Shown: one piece after another, positions 33,153 to 40,962 of the stretch
Layout: the number at the start of each line of letters is the position of its first letter
Position numbering within the stretch: the stretch's first letter is position 1
Origin: Bacteroidales bacterium UBA1077
GTDB lineage: Bacteria > Bacteroidota > Bacteroidia > Bacteroidales > UBA932
Length of the DNA: 42,625 bases
NCBI GenBank assembly: GCA_002314195.1
Contig: DCCQ01000035.1
Coordinates: forward strand, 1 to 42,625
Reading direction: 5' to 3'
The notes under the pieces: generated by a model
What the model was told of the DNA's origin: nothing
What the model saw: only the letters and a program-made list of their open reading frames with translations
Databases searched by the model: none
Translations under genes and position numbers: made by a program

Positions 33153-34652
33153 ATGAAAAAGTTCGTTCTTTCGGCAGTGCTGACACTGCTTTGCGCCACG
33201 ATGCTTCCGGCGCAGACCAAAATTATGTCCCACAGGGGATTCTACGCCCATCCGGGCTCTTTTGAAAACACTCTGACCAGCCTTGCCGGCGCTCAGAAAC
33301 TGGATGTTGAGAGCGTTGAATTGGATGTTCACCTCACCACGGACGATTCGCTCGTGATCCTTCACGGCCCTGCGATCCCACGTACAAAGTACAAGGATAT
33401 CCAGAAACTTGACTACGCCACGGTGAAGAGCTGCACCCTTCCGAACGGCGACCATATTCCTTCGTTGAGGGAATATTTCACGCAGGCGAAGGAAACTTCC
33501 GCACTGAAGCTGTTCCTTGAGTTGAAGTCCCACCCGACTCCGGCGAGGGAGACTCAGCTGGCGGAGAAGGTCATCGCCCTCTGTGACGAGATGAATATGT
33601 ACGATCAGGTCTGCTTCATCTCTTTCAGCGAGCATCTCTGCGACGAGGTCCTTCGCCTTCATCCTGGCGCGGAGGTGATTCCGATCTCTTCCAGGAAGAC
33701 ATATCCGGTGAAAGAACTCAAGGATCGAGGCTATGCCGGCGTGTCCTATAATTATAATGTCGTGATGAACGCCGCACATTATCTGGATGACGTGCGCGCG
33801 GCAGGTCTTCAGACGGTTCTCTGGCCGGTGAACAGCTATGATCTTGCCGATTTCGCTATGAGGCACGGTGTCACCTACGTCTCGACTGACCAGCCTCAGG
33901 GAATGAAGCGTCTGATGGACTCGATCCGTGAGCTGAAATGGAAGCAGGAGAAGAAACTGATCTGCTTTGATCTTGACGGGACTCTGACCCAGCACAAGAC
34001 TCCGTTGACAGCGGCCAACAGGGCGGTGCTCGACACATTGGCCAAGCGCTATGAGATAATCATGGCCGGCGGCGGCAACTGTGTGAGGATCTACAAGCAG
34101 ATGGGTGAATATCCTATCACCATACTCGGCAACTATGGAATGGAGGAGAGCCGCGTCATTGACGGCAAGTTCAAAATGGTGAGGGAAGAGAAGGCTCCAA
34201 TCGACAGGAAGTTCTTCCAAAAGAACTGCGACTATCTCAGAAAGAAATATGGCTACACGGACTACAAGGGAGATCCTCTTGAGTTCCACGAGTCTGGTAT
34301 GGTGACTTTCGGTCTTCTCGGCACCAAGGCGGACAAAGCGGACAAATTGTCTTTTGATCCGGACAAGATCCGCAGACGGGCCATGTTCCCGGAGGTCAAT
34401 GAGATCTTCAAGGATTATTCCGTGTTCATCGGTGGCACGACTTCTTTCGACATCACTCCTAAGCAGTACAACAAGTTTGATGCAGTGATGCGTTATGCGG
34501 CAGAGAAAGGGTACACGATCGACCAGATCCTTTTCGTGGGGGACGATTTCCTGGATGGCGGCAACGACAGCCAGATCCGCCTTGGCGGAATGGATTATAT
34601 CAGGATTGATGATTATACCCGTCTGCCGGAGAAGTTGGAATTCCTCTTCTAG
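33153..34652 (+). CDS. Fusion of glycerophosphodiester phosphodiesterase and phosphomannomutase-like HAD phosphatase
   Basis: The product has 499 residues with two enzyme domains. A signal peptide (residues 1-20) suggests export. Residues 23-255 are a GDPD domain: KIMSHRGFYAHPGSFENT carries the catalytic HRG, VELDVHLT gives Glu and Asp metal ligands, and LFLELKSH the Glu-Lys pair. The second catalytic block reads ILHGPAIPRT, keeping the His but with Gly in place of the usual Asp. Residues 268-499 are a HAD domain with DxD motif FDLDGTLT (272-279), GGTTSFDITPKQYNK (about 427) and GDDFLDGGND (about 463). That spacing and wording resemble eukaryotic-type phosphomannomutase (HAD-IIB) more than ordinary Cof phosphatases. 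Substrates are unknown. If the signal peptide is cleaved, both domains would be periplasmic. Confidence 0.85.
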   Translation: MKKFVLSAVLTLLCATMLPAQTKIMSHRGFYAHPGSFENTLTSLAGAQKLDVESVELDVHLTTDDSLVILHGPAIPRTKYKDIQKLDYATVKSCTLPNGDHIPSLREYFTQAKETSALKLFLELKSHPTPARETQLAEKVIALCDEMNMYDQVCFISFSEHLCDEVLRLHPGAEVIPISSRKTYPVKELKDRGYAGVSYNYNVVMNAAHYLDDVRAAGLQTVLWPVNSYDLADFAMRHGVTYVSTDQPQGMKRLMDSIRELKWKQEKKLICFDLDGTLTQHKTPLTAANRAVLDTLAKRYEIIMAGGGNCVRIYKQMGEYPITILGNYGMEESRVIDGKFKMVREEKAPIDRKFFQKNCDYLRKKYGYTDYKGDPLEFHESGMVTFGLLGTKADKADKLSFDPDKIRRRAMFPEVNEIFKDYSVFIGGTTSFDITPKQYNKFDAVMRYAAEKGYTIDQILFVGDDFLDGGNDSQIRLGGMDYIRIDDYTRLPEKLEFLF

Positions 34653-34737
34653 GAATATATTACCGCTACAAAATGTGTCCGTTCCATTTCAGTTTGGCGG
34701 CGGATATTGTTCTAAACCGATAAAGTCAAAAAAAATC

Positions 34738-34768
34738 ATTGATTTTAAGAATTGATTTCATAACTTGC
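34738..34768 (+). promoter_or_regulatory. Weak promoter for the glnN leader or a small RNA
   Basis: TTG at 34739-34741 and TAACTTG at 34761-34767, with a 19-nt spacer, resemble degenerate -33 and -7 elements. A transcript from here would include the structured segment at 34797-34889. Confidence 0.3.
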
Positions 34769-34796
34769 GCCATCAAAATTTTTCAAGGATGATTTC

Positions 34797-34889
34797 GGAA
34801 GCCCACACATACCGACAGCAGCAGTTCCAGCAGGGATTTCAGAGCCAGAACGTTCAGGCGCTGAACGCTTTTGTGTGTGCCGGTCTTCC
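34797..34889 (+). ncRNA. Structured untranslated element upstream of glnN
   Basis: GGAAG (34797-34801) can pair with CTTCC (34885-34889), and CACACA (34804-34809) with TGTGTG (34872-34877), closing a long stem. Inside lies a perfect hairpin, CGTTCAG-gcg-CTGAACG (34851-34867). It matches no RNA family I recognise. It could be part of a glnN leader or a separate small RNA ending at the terminator at 34939-34965. The rest of 34653-35041 is AT-rich with no supported gene. Confidence 0.35.
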
Positions 34890-34938
34890 AGCCTGACGGC
34901 ATATTTATGGCAAAAAGGATATTATGATTTAAATAATG

Positions 34939-34965
34939 AAGGCTGGTCCCTTGTGGATCAGCCTT
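34939..34965 (+). terminator. Terminator or attenuator upstream of glnN
   Basis: AAGGCTGGTCC and GGATCAGCCTT form an 11-bp stem (one G-U) with a 5-nt loop, followed by CTTCTTTTC. It lies 76 nt before the glnN ATG, so it either ends a small transcript or attenuates a glnN leader. Confidence 0.6.
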
Positions 34966-35041
34966 CTTCTTTTCTTGAGGACAGTTTTGATAAACAACAT
35001 ATAGTTTAAGGAAATACACACCTTTAACAAATAGACAAATT

Positions 35042-37222
35042 ATGAGCATTGACAGATTTGATCTGGTGAAGGAATCCTTCGAGAAGAAGGCTGTTCCGGC
35101 TGAGCGCCCTGAGGGCAAGACCTCCGATTACTACGGAGAACTGGTCTTTGACCGTCCGAAGATGCACAAGTACTTGGACGCCAAGACTCTGAATGCGCTG
35201 CTTGACTGCATCGACAACGGCAAGCCTCTTGACAGAGAGACCGCCGACGGAGTGGCCAGAGGAATGAAAGAGTGGGCGATGGAGCATCACGTGACCCACG
35301 TGACCCACTGGTTCCAGCCGCTGACTGAGGGCACCGCGGAGAAGCACGACTCTCTGATCGACTACGATGGCAAGGGCGGTGTGATAGAGACCTTTGACGG
35401 CAAGTCACTCGCACAGCAGGAACCGGACGCATCCTCTTTCCCTAACGGAGGAATCCGCGCGACATTCGAGGCCAGAGGCTACACAGCCTGGGATCCGACA
35501 TCCCCGGTGTTCATCATGGATGACACACTCTGCATTCCTACCGTCTTCATTGCCTACACCGGTGAGGCCTTGGACTACAAGACACCTCTTAAGAAGGCTC
35601 TCAAGGCCGTTTCTGACGCGGCCATCCCTATCTGCCGACTCTTTGACAAGTCTGTCACGAAGGTATATTCCTACCTCGGTTGGGAGCAGGAATATTTCCT
35701 TGTTGATGAGTCTCTCTATGCCGCGAGACCTGACCTGATGATCACCGGCCGTACCCTGATGGGACACAGCTCATCCAAGAACCAGCAGCTGGACGACCAC
35801 TATTTCGGAGCCATCCCTACCCGGGTCGCTGAGTTCATGCGTGACCTTGAGATCGCCGGTCACCGCCTTGGAATTCCGCTCAAGACCAGGCACAACGAGG
35901 TCGCACCTAACCAGTTCGAGCTCGCTCCGATCTTCGGGGAGACCAATCTGGCCAATGACCAGAACCAGATTGTGATGAACCTGATGAACAAGATCGCTCG
36001 CAAGCATGGTTTTGTGGTTCTTCTTCACGAGAAGCCTTTCGATGGGGTCAACGGATCCGGCAAGCATAACAACTGGTCGCTGGGAACCGACACGGGCACA
36101 ATGCTTCTGGCCCCTGGCAAGGATGCGAAGGGAAATCTCCAGTTCGTAACTTTCTTCGTGAATGTGCTGGCAGCCGTGCAGAAGCACAACGCCTTGCTGA
36201 AAGCATCCATCGCGACCGCGACCAACGCCCACCGTCTCGGCGCCAACGAGGCCCCGCCTGCAATCGTCTCCGCTTTCCTTGGCAAGACGATGACCGATGT
36301 GCTTCACAAACTGCTTGAGGTTCCGTCCGACACTCCGATTGAGATCGCCGGCAAGAAAGGCAAGAGCGTCGGTCTGGTGGAGATTCCTGAGATATTCGTG
36401 GACAACACAGACCGCAACAGAACCTCTCCATTCGCCTTCACAGGCAACCGTTTCGAGTTCCGCGCCGTAGGCTCGCTGGCAAACTGCGCCGGTGCGATGA
36501 CTACTCTCAATGCCGCTGTGGCTGAGCAGCTTATCGCATTCAAGAAAGATCTTGACAAGGAACTCGCCAGCGGCAAGGCCTTGAATGTGGCCATCATGGA
36601 CACTCTAAAGCCGATAATTTCCTCGATCATCGGCGTCGTCTGCTTCGATGGCAACGGCTACACCGACGAGTGGAAGGCCGAGGCCAAGAGGCGTGGCCTG
36701 GATGTCGAGACCAGCGTTCCGGAGATGATCAAGGTGTTTACCGATCCGGCTTCTGTCAAGATGTTCAAGGAGACAGGAGTATATTCAGAGAAAGAGCTTG
36801 AGGCCCGCAATGAGGTGAAGTGGGAGACTTACAGCAAGATGATTCAGATCGAGTCTCGCGTGATGGCGAGGATGGCGATCAACCACATCATCCCTGCGGC
36901 CCTTGAATATAAGTCCAAGTTGCTGAAGGAGGTCTCTTTGAGCAAGGAAGTCTTTGGCGGCACGGATGAGTGCAAGGAGGAAATCTACCTCATCAAGAGC
37001 ATCTCCAAATATGTTGACCAGATCCGCGAGAAGGCGACCGCCATGGTTGAGGCGCGCAAGAAGGCCAATGTCCTTGAGGATGAATATGCCAAAGCCGTGG
37101 CCTACCACGAGATAGCCGAGAGCTTCACCGCCCTCCGCCGTCCGATCGACAAGCTTGAGGAGATCGTCGACAACCGCACCTGGCCTCTTCCAAAGTACCG
37201 TGAACTGCTGTTCATCAGTTAG
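35042..37222 (+). CDS. glnN: Type III glutamine synthetase
   Basis: This enzyme makes glutamine from glutamate, ammonia and ATP in the cytosol. At 726 residues it has the length of the GSIII class, which is typical of Bacteroidetes and about 270 residues longer than GSI. Catalytic blocks are YLGWEQEYFLVDESLY (Glu metal ligands), KTRHNEVAPNQFELAPIFG, HGFVVLLHEKPFDGVNGSGK (His ligand and adenine region) and NRTSPFAFTGNRFEFRAVGS. The GSIII-specific N-terminal region FEKKAVPAERPEGKTSDYYG is present. It is monocistronic with a long untranslated region upstream; nitrogen control through that region is possible but not shown. Confidence 0.97.
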   Translation: MSIDRFDLVKESFEKKAVPAERPEGKTSDYYGELVFDRPKMHKYLDAKTLNALLDCIDNGKPLDRETADGVARGMKEWAMEHHVTHVTHWFQPLTEGTAEKHDSLIDYDGKGGVIETFDGKSLAQQEPDASSFPNGGIRATFEARGYTAWDPTSPVFIMDDTLCIPTVFIAYTGEALDYKTPLKKALKAVSDAAIPICRLFDKSVTKVYSYLGWEQEYFLVDESLYAARPDLMITGRTLMGHSSSKNQQLDDHYFGAIPTRVAEFMRDLEIAGHRLGIPLKTRHNEVAPNQFELAPIFGETNLANDQNQIVMNLMNKIARKHGFVVLLHEKPFDGVNGSGKHNNWSLGTDTGTMLLAPGKDAKGNLQFVTFFVNVLAAVQKHNALLKASIATATNAHRLGANEAPPAIVSAFLGKTMTDVLHKLLEVPSDTPIEIAGKKGKSVGLVEIPEIFVDNTDRNRTSPFAFTGNRFEFRAVGSLANCAGAMTTLNAAVAEQLIAFKKDLDKELASGKALNVAIMDTLKPIISSIIGVVCFDGNGYTDEWKAEAKRRGLDVETSVPEMIKVFTDPASVKMFKETGVYSEKELEARNEVKWETYSKMIQIESRVMARMAINHIIPAALEYKSKLLKEVSLSKEVFGGTDECKEEIYLIKSISKYVDQIREKATAMVEARKKANVLEDEYAKAVAYHEIAESFTALRRPIDKLEEIVDNRTWPLPKYRELLFIS

Positions 37223-37240
37223 TTCCCTGAGCATCGTCCC

Positions 37241-37268
37241 ATCCGGTCACTGAGCTTGTCGAGGTGTA
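37241..37268. repeat. Degenerate REP-like palindrome
   Basis: CACTGAGCTTGTCGAGGTG, flanked by GGT and ACC, is an imperfect palindrome. It resembles the dispersed CCCTGAGCTTGTCGAAGGG-type extragenic repeat that I recall from many bacterial genomes. Only one copy was noticed in this window. Confidence 0.4.
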
Positions 37269-37286
37269 CCTTCAAGAGATAAATCC

Positions 37287-37344
37287 AAGCAAAGTCTCCA
37301 CCCAAAATTTTGCACGTTACCAAAATTTTGGGTGGAGACTTTGC
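37287..37344. terminator. Bidirectional terminator with 25-bp perfect stem
   Basis: Arms 37287-37311 and 37320-37344 are exact reverse complements over 25 bp with an 8-nt loop (CACGTTAC). The outer bases AGCAAAGTCTCC and the loop-proximal CCCAAAATTTTG are on the left arm. It sits between convergent glnN and the MFS gene and would serve both strands. The stem is much longer than a normal terminator. Confidence 0.75.
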
Positions 37345-37406
37345 TTTGGCTATGACTGGAGGTTTTGTTTGACCTATGTTTTAGTTGTTGAGGTTTGGCA
37401 AATGCC

Positions 37407-38849
37407 TTAGTTAAGCGTTATCACCTTGTATTTCGGGACCAGAGTCTTCATTATGCCCCAGCCGATTAGGTAGGCGGTTGCGCAGACGCAGAAGATGATG
37501 AAGTAGCCGGCCGGCTTCCCGGTGAATCCGAGGAAGGACAGGTTGACCTGCTCGGAGTACACGAAAAGTTCTCCCGCAATCTTTTGGAGCAGCATGGAGC
37601 CGAGTCCGCCCGCCATGCCGCCGATCCCGGTGATGGTAGCGATGCTGGATTTAGGGAACATGTCCCCGACAGTCGAGAATATGTTCGCGGACCAAGACTG
37701 ATGGGCTGCTGCCCCTATGCCGATCAGGATGACCGGGAACCAAGGCGAGATCCTTCCCAGAGGCTGAGCCAGCAGAACGACCAGCGGCAGGAAAGCGAAG
37801 ATCAGCATCGCTTTCATTCTGGCGGCGTATGGATCAAACGCCTGACCTTTTTTCATTGCCTTGTTGATGAATATGGTAGGCAACTTTCCACCGTAGATGG
37901 AAAGCATCGTGATGGCGTAGAGCGTGAATATCAACGCCATGCCCATCGGGTCGCTGGTCTTGATGCCGAACTGTGTGTTCAGGTAGGACGGGGTCCAGAA
38001 CAGGAAGAACCACCAGACTCCGTCGGTCATGAACTTGCCGACAGCGAACGCCCAGGTCTGCTTGTACTTGAGGCAGTCCTTGAAACCGAGTTTCCTTCCA
38101 GTTCCGTAGTCGTCCTCCTTCTCGTTGTCAAGTTCCTTGTCCTGCTCGATGTAGGCCAGTTCTTCCTTGCCCACATGCTTGGATGTCTCGGGTCTGTCGT
38201 AAAGGAACACCCAGAATCCCATCCAGATGAAGCCTAAGGCTCCGATGATTATGAATGAGACCTCCCATCCGAAGTTCTTGGCGAGAATCGGGATGGTGAG
38301 AGGGGCGAACAATGCCCCGATTGACGCTCCGGCATTGAATATGGACGTGGCGAAGGCCCTGTCCTTCTTAGGGAAATATTCAGCGGTGGTCTTGATCGCC
38401 GCAGGGAAGTTCCCGGCTTCTCCAAGTGCCAGAATACTTCTGGCCACGAGGAAGCAGTACATGCTTATCGTGGAGATCAGCACGGCGGTGTCTCCAGTCG
38501 CCTGAACCAACTCGGCCGCTGTGTGCAGTCCGACAATATTCTCGGTCACGACTCCGCAAAGCGCGTGCGCGCAGGCACCCGCCGACCAGACTCCGATAGC
38601 CCACAGGTAACCTTTCTTGGTGCCCATCCAATCGACGAAACGACCGGCGAACAGCATGCAGATCGCATATATTATGGAGAACAGGGATGTGATCGTGCCG
38701 TAATGGGATTCGTTCCAATGGAATTCAGGCTTGATGAATTCATCCCACGTGAGGGAAAGTACTTGTCTGTCAAGGTAGTTCACGGCTGTGGCGATGAAGA
38801 GCATCGCACAGATCACCCACCTGAAATTGGTTTTAGTCTTACTTGTCAT
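37407..38849 (-). CDS. MFS transporter, hexuronate (ExuT) type of the anion:cation symporter family
   Basis: This is an inner-membrane proton-coupled symporter with 12 predicted hydrophobic segments and 480 residues. N-terminal AVNYLDRQVLSLTWDEF and the loop GRFVDWMGTKKGYLWAIG (motif A) are typical of the ACS family, as is ARSILALGEAGNFPAAIK. The resemblance is to bacterial hexuronate transporters, so uptake of galacturonate or glucuronate is the best guess. No uronate-metabolism gene is next to it in this window. It is divergent from aroE and converges on glnN. Confidence 0.87.
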   Translation of the reverse strand: MTSKTKTNFRWVICAMLFIATAVNYLDRQVLSLTWDEFIKPEFHWNESHYGTITSLFSIIYAICMLFAGRFVDWMGTKKGYLWAIGVWSAGACAHALCGVVTENIVGLHTAAELVQATGDTAVLISTISMYCFLVARSILALGEAGNFPAAIKTTAEYFPKKDRAFATSIFNAGASIGALFAPLTIPILAKNFGWEVSFIIIGALGFIWMGFWVFLYDRPETSKHVGKEELAYIEQDKELDNEKEDDYGTGRKLGFKDCLKYKQTWAFAVGKFMTDGVWWFFLFWTPSYLNTQFGIKTSDPMGMALIFTLYAITMLSIYGGKLPTIFINKAMKKGQAFDPYAARMKAMLIFAFLPLVVLLAQPLGRISPWFPVILIGIGAAAHQSWSANIFSTVGDMFPKSSIATITGIGGMAGGLGSMLLQKIAGELFVYSEQVNLSFLGFTGKPAGYFIIFCVCATAYLIGWGIMKTLVPKYKVITLN

Positions 38850-38873
38850 TTTTTCTTATCGATAACGTTTTTG

Positions 38874-38881
38874 CAAAGATA
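38874..38881 (-). promoter_or_regulatory. -7 element of the MFS gene
   Basis: TATCTTTG on the minus strand matches TAnnTTTG and lies 24 nt before the ATG. No clear -33 element is seen at the expected spacing. Confidence 0.55.
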
Positions 38882-38926
38882 TAGGCTTTTTGCTAAATTA
38901 GCATTCCATAAAAAGAATTTTTGAAT

Positions 38927-39853
38927 ATGGCGAAATATGGTCTCATGGGCGATCCTATCAAAGGATCCGGCAGTCCGGCACTGTTCGAGGCAGCGTACAG
39001 AGGAGTGAAGAACGGGGAATATTCATACGACTTGATTGAAGGTGGCAATTTTGAGGCTTCCTTCCAAAGGTTTGTTGATGAATATGCCGCCGTCAATGTC
39101 ACCGCTCCATTCAAGGAACAGGCATATTCAAAGGTTCTGGAGATGGTACGCAAGGGCGAGGGCGCTATTTCCGGACCTGCCGCGCGCATCGGGGCGACAA
39201 ACCTTCTGGTGAATGGCTCCGATGGCATCGAGGCGTACAATTCGGACTTCACCGGAATCGTTACGGCCGTCGTGGAGGCATATTTTCCGGGCATTGTCGA
39301 TGAGTTCATCGGTAATTTCGGTGACAAGTTCTTCGTGAAGATGCACCAGTTCTTTCTGATGACGCTCGGTCGCACGTTCAACCGTCAGCCTCAGGCTCTT
39401 GTGGTCGGTTGCGGGGGAGCCGGAAGGGCCGCCGCCGTGGCAGCCGCCGAACTTGGATTCGCCACCATCCTGATGAACCGCACCCCGGAGAAGGCTCAGG
39501 CAATCGCCGACACAATGCAGGAATATGGCTTCCTTCCGGATCCGATTTCCGACTTCAAGGAGGCTGTCAAGGAATGCGATCTTGTGATCTACACCCTGCC
39601 GATGGCTCTTCCGGAAATCGCTGAGTTTACCGCCGATGATTTCGCCTGTGAGGATTCCGGCCAGAGAAAGGTCATCCTTGAGGCAAACTACAAGACCCCG
39701 TCTTTTGACGAAGAGGCCCGGATGAAACTCGCCTCCGCCGACTGCACCTACATCTCCGGCCGCCGCTGGCTTCTCTATCAGGCCCTTACCGGTTACTCCA
39801 TCATGACCGGCCTCCAGCCCGACCTCAAAGCCATGTCCGAGGTCGTTTTCTAG
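38927..39853 (+). CDS. aroE: Shikimate dehydrogenase family protein
   Basis: AroE reduces 3-dehydroshikimate to shikimate with NADPH in aromatic amino-acid synthesis. The substrate-binding block GDPIKGSGSPALF is at residues 7-19, NVTAPFKEQAYS (catalytic Lys) near 58-69, and NSDFTG (Asp) near 105. The cofactor motif is VVGCGGAGRAAAVAAAELGF. The C-terminal YQALTGYSIMTG block is present. It has 308 residues, longer than the usual 250-280, because of an insertion of about 35 residues (around GIVDEFIGNFGDKFFVKMHQ) just before the nucleotide-binding domain. The ATG at 38927 is preferred over the in-frame TTG six bases upstream. It is divergent from the MFS gene. Confidence 0.93.
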   Translation: MAKYGLMGDPIKGSGSPALFEAAYRGVKNGEYSYDLIEGGNFEASFQRFVDEYAAVNVTAPFKEQAYSKVLEMVRKGEGAISGPAARIGATNLLVNGSDGIEAYNSDFTGIVTAVVEAYFPGIVDEFIGNFGDKFFVKMHQFFLMTLGRTFNRQPQALVVGCGGAGRAAAVAAAELGFATILMNRTPEKAQAIADTMQEYGFLPDPISDFKEAVKECDLVIYTLPMALPEIAEFTADDFACEDSGQRKVILEANYKTPSFDEEARMKLASADCTYISGRRWLLYQALTGYSIMTGLQPDLKAMSEVVF

Positions 39854-40072
39854 AGCATTTTTTTCTGTAGGCCAAATCACACTCACTCTTGTCATTCAAA
39901 ATGCGTAAGCCAAGTCGGTTCTTCGTCTCCTATCAGTCAGTTTCCCTCACCATTTATAAGTGCCGTGAAGTATAACTGTCTTATTATTGGTCTATTAGAA
40001 ATTACTGCCCGGTGCTTTGGAAGGGTAATATTCGGGAATTGACTGACTTGCTGAGTGTTACATTTTGCGTTA

Positions 40073-40468
40073 TTATTTGTGCTCCAGATCGTTGAGGTGA
40101 ATCTCCAGTGCCTTGGTGGAGATGACCAGCTCACGGATCGAGAGGCCGAGGGATGAGATCAGGAGCAGCAGGGCGATTCCGAAAATGATGATCGCTGTGA
40201 TCCTCAGGCTGATGAAGCAGAAGAACATTGACACGACGCAGCAGAACAGGCTTGTGATTCCAAGAATTTGCATGCTCCGGGTCAGGTTCAGCCTTTTACG
40301 GAGATTCGAGATTTGTGCCGCTGTCACCTCGGATCTGTCCTTGACATATTTGTCCTTGAGGTTCCGCACAAGCTGAGCGTAAGACAAGAACCGGTTGGTG
40401 TAGGCAAGCATAATCAATGACACCGCTGAGAACAGCAACGTAGGAGTCACCAAAGAGAATTCTTCCAT
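40073..40468 (-). CDS. DUF2721 family membrane protein
   Basis: This is a 131-residue membrane protein. The N-terminal segment at about 8-24 (TPTLLFSAVSLIMLAYTNRF) and two adjacent segments at about 68-108 (ILGITSLFCCVVSMFFCFIS, then TAIIIFGIALLLLISSLGLS) are hydrophobic. The pattern P-x-L-L-F-x-A-x-S-L-x-x-L-A-Y-T-N-R-F is typical of DUF2721. Function is unknown. It stands alone, with its promoter about 70 nt upstream next to the 50-bp repeat array. Confidence 0.82.
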   Translation of the reverse strand: MEEFSLVTPTLLFSAVSLIMLAYTNRFLSYAQLVRNLKDKYVKDRSEVTAAQISNLRKRLNLTRSMQILGITSLFCCVVSMFFCFISLRITAIIIFGIALLLLISSLGLSIRELVISTKALEIHLNDLEHK

Positions 40469-40546
40469 AACGCAATCATTTTAAGGTTATTCAGTCCACA
40501 CCGACCCCGTGCCGGCAGACCACTCAGCCCATTGCAAATTTCAACC

Positions 40547-40554
40547 CAAACATA
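40547..40554 (-). promoter_or_regulatory. -7 element of the DUF2721 gene
   Basis: TATGTTTG on the minus strand matches TAnnTTTG, 79 nt from the ATG. The -33 position would fall at about 40575, inside the first hairpin of the repeat array, so the array may affect transcription. Confidence 0.5.
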
Positions 40555-40570
40555 GCTTGTCCATTGTTCC

Positions 40571-40770
40571 CGTGCGTGGAGACAAATGATCCACGCACGA
40601 ACGCCTTTGCCCGTTGTGTTCGTGCGCAAATCTCATGGTCCCACTCACGAGGTGCAGTAGCTCGTTGTTCTGTGCGCCCAAGGTGCATTTCCACGCACCG
40701 ATTGCCTTTTGCATATAGGGCGTGCGTCAAAATGGCATTTTCACTCACCGACCATCCCTCTACTAATTCA
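40571..40770. repeat. Array of four imperfect palindromes at an exact 50-bp period
   Basis: Units begin at 40571, 40621, 40671 and 40721. Each opens with (C/T)GTGCG and carries CAC(G/T)CAC at offsets 21-27, so each can fold into a hairpin. Unit 1 is nearly perfect (10-bp arms CGTGCGTGGA/TCCACGCACG). Bases 8-20 and 30-50 differ between units, apart from a CGTTGT-like block near the end of units 1 and 2. Position 40771 shows at most a weak continuation. It lies upstream of the DUF2721 promoter, in a gene-free stretch of 494 bases (40469-40962). Confidence 0.8.
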
Positions 40771-40850
40771 TCGTGTATCAGATCTTTCTACGCATCGGTG
40801 CGTGTATTTGACTATTATGCGTACATAGAAAATATGGCTGAATAAATGGC

Positions 40851-40888
40851 ATTCGGGATTTGCTGCAAATTTGCAGTAAATCCCGAAT
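40851..40888 (-). terminator. 38-bp near-perfect palindrome after the RNA methyltransferase
   Basis: Arms 40851-40869 and 40870-40888 (left arm begins ATTCGGGATTT) are reverse complements with a single mismatch and no loop. It lies 74 nt beyond the methyltransferase stop on the minus strand. The T-tract is short, so a terminator role is probable but not certain. Confidence 0.5.
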
Positions 40889-40962
40889 TGGACTTATCTA
40901 GAATATCGTTGTTAAGAAGAAATCGGAACAGCCCCATAACGGGAAATAGGAGGGCTCTGTCT

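Noticed and set aside
32743..33186. Extended N-terminus for BtuB
   Set aside because: The frame is open but runs through the riboswitch and promoter. The ATG at 32742 gives a proper signal peptide.
33084..34289. 401-residue open frame on the minus strand opposite the GDPD fusion
   Set aside because: It is antisense to a clear two-domain enzyme, crosses the btuB promoter and has no similarity.
39854..40072. Inverted sequence GTCAGTTTCCC (near 39936) and GGGAATTGACTGAC (near 40034)
   Set aside because: The arms are imperfect and about 90 bp apart. Without copies elsewhere I could not tell an insertion remnant from chance.
40571..40770. The 50-bp array as a CRISPR
   Set aside because: A CRISPR has one contiguous conserved repeat. 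Here only two short half-sites are conserved, the rest varies on both sides, and no cas gene is near.
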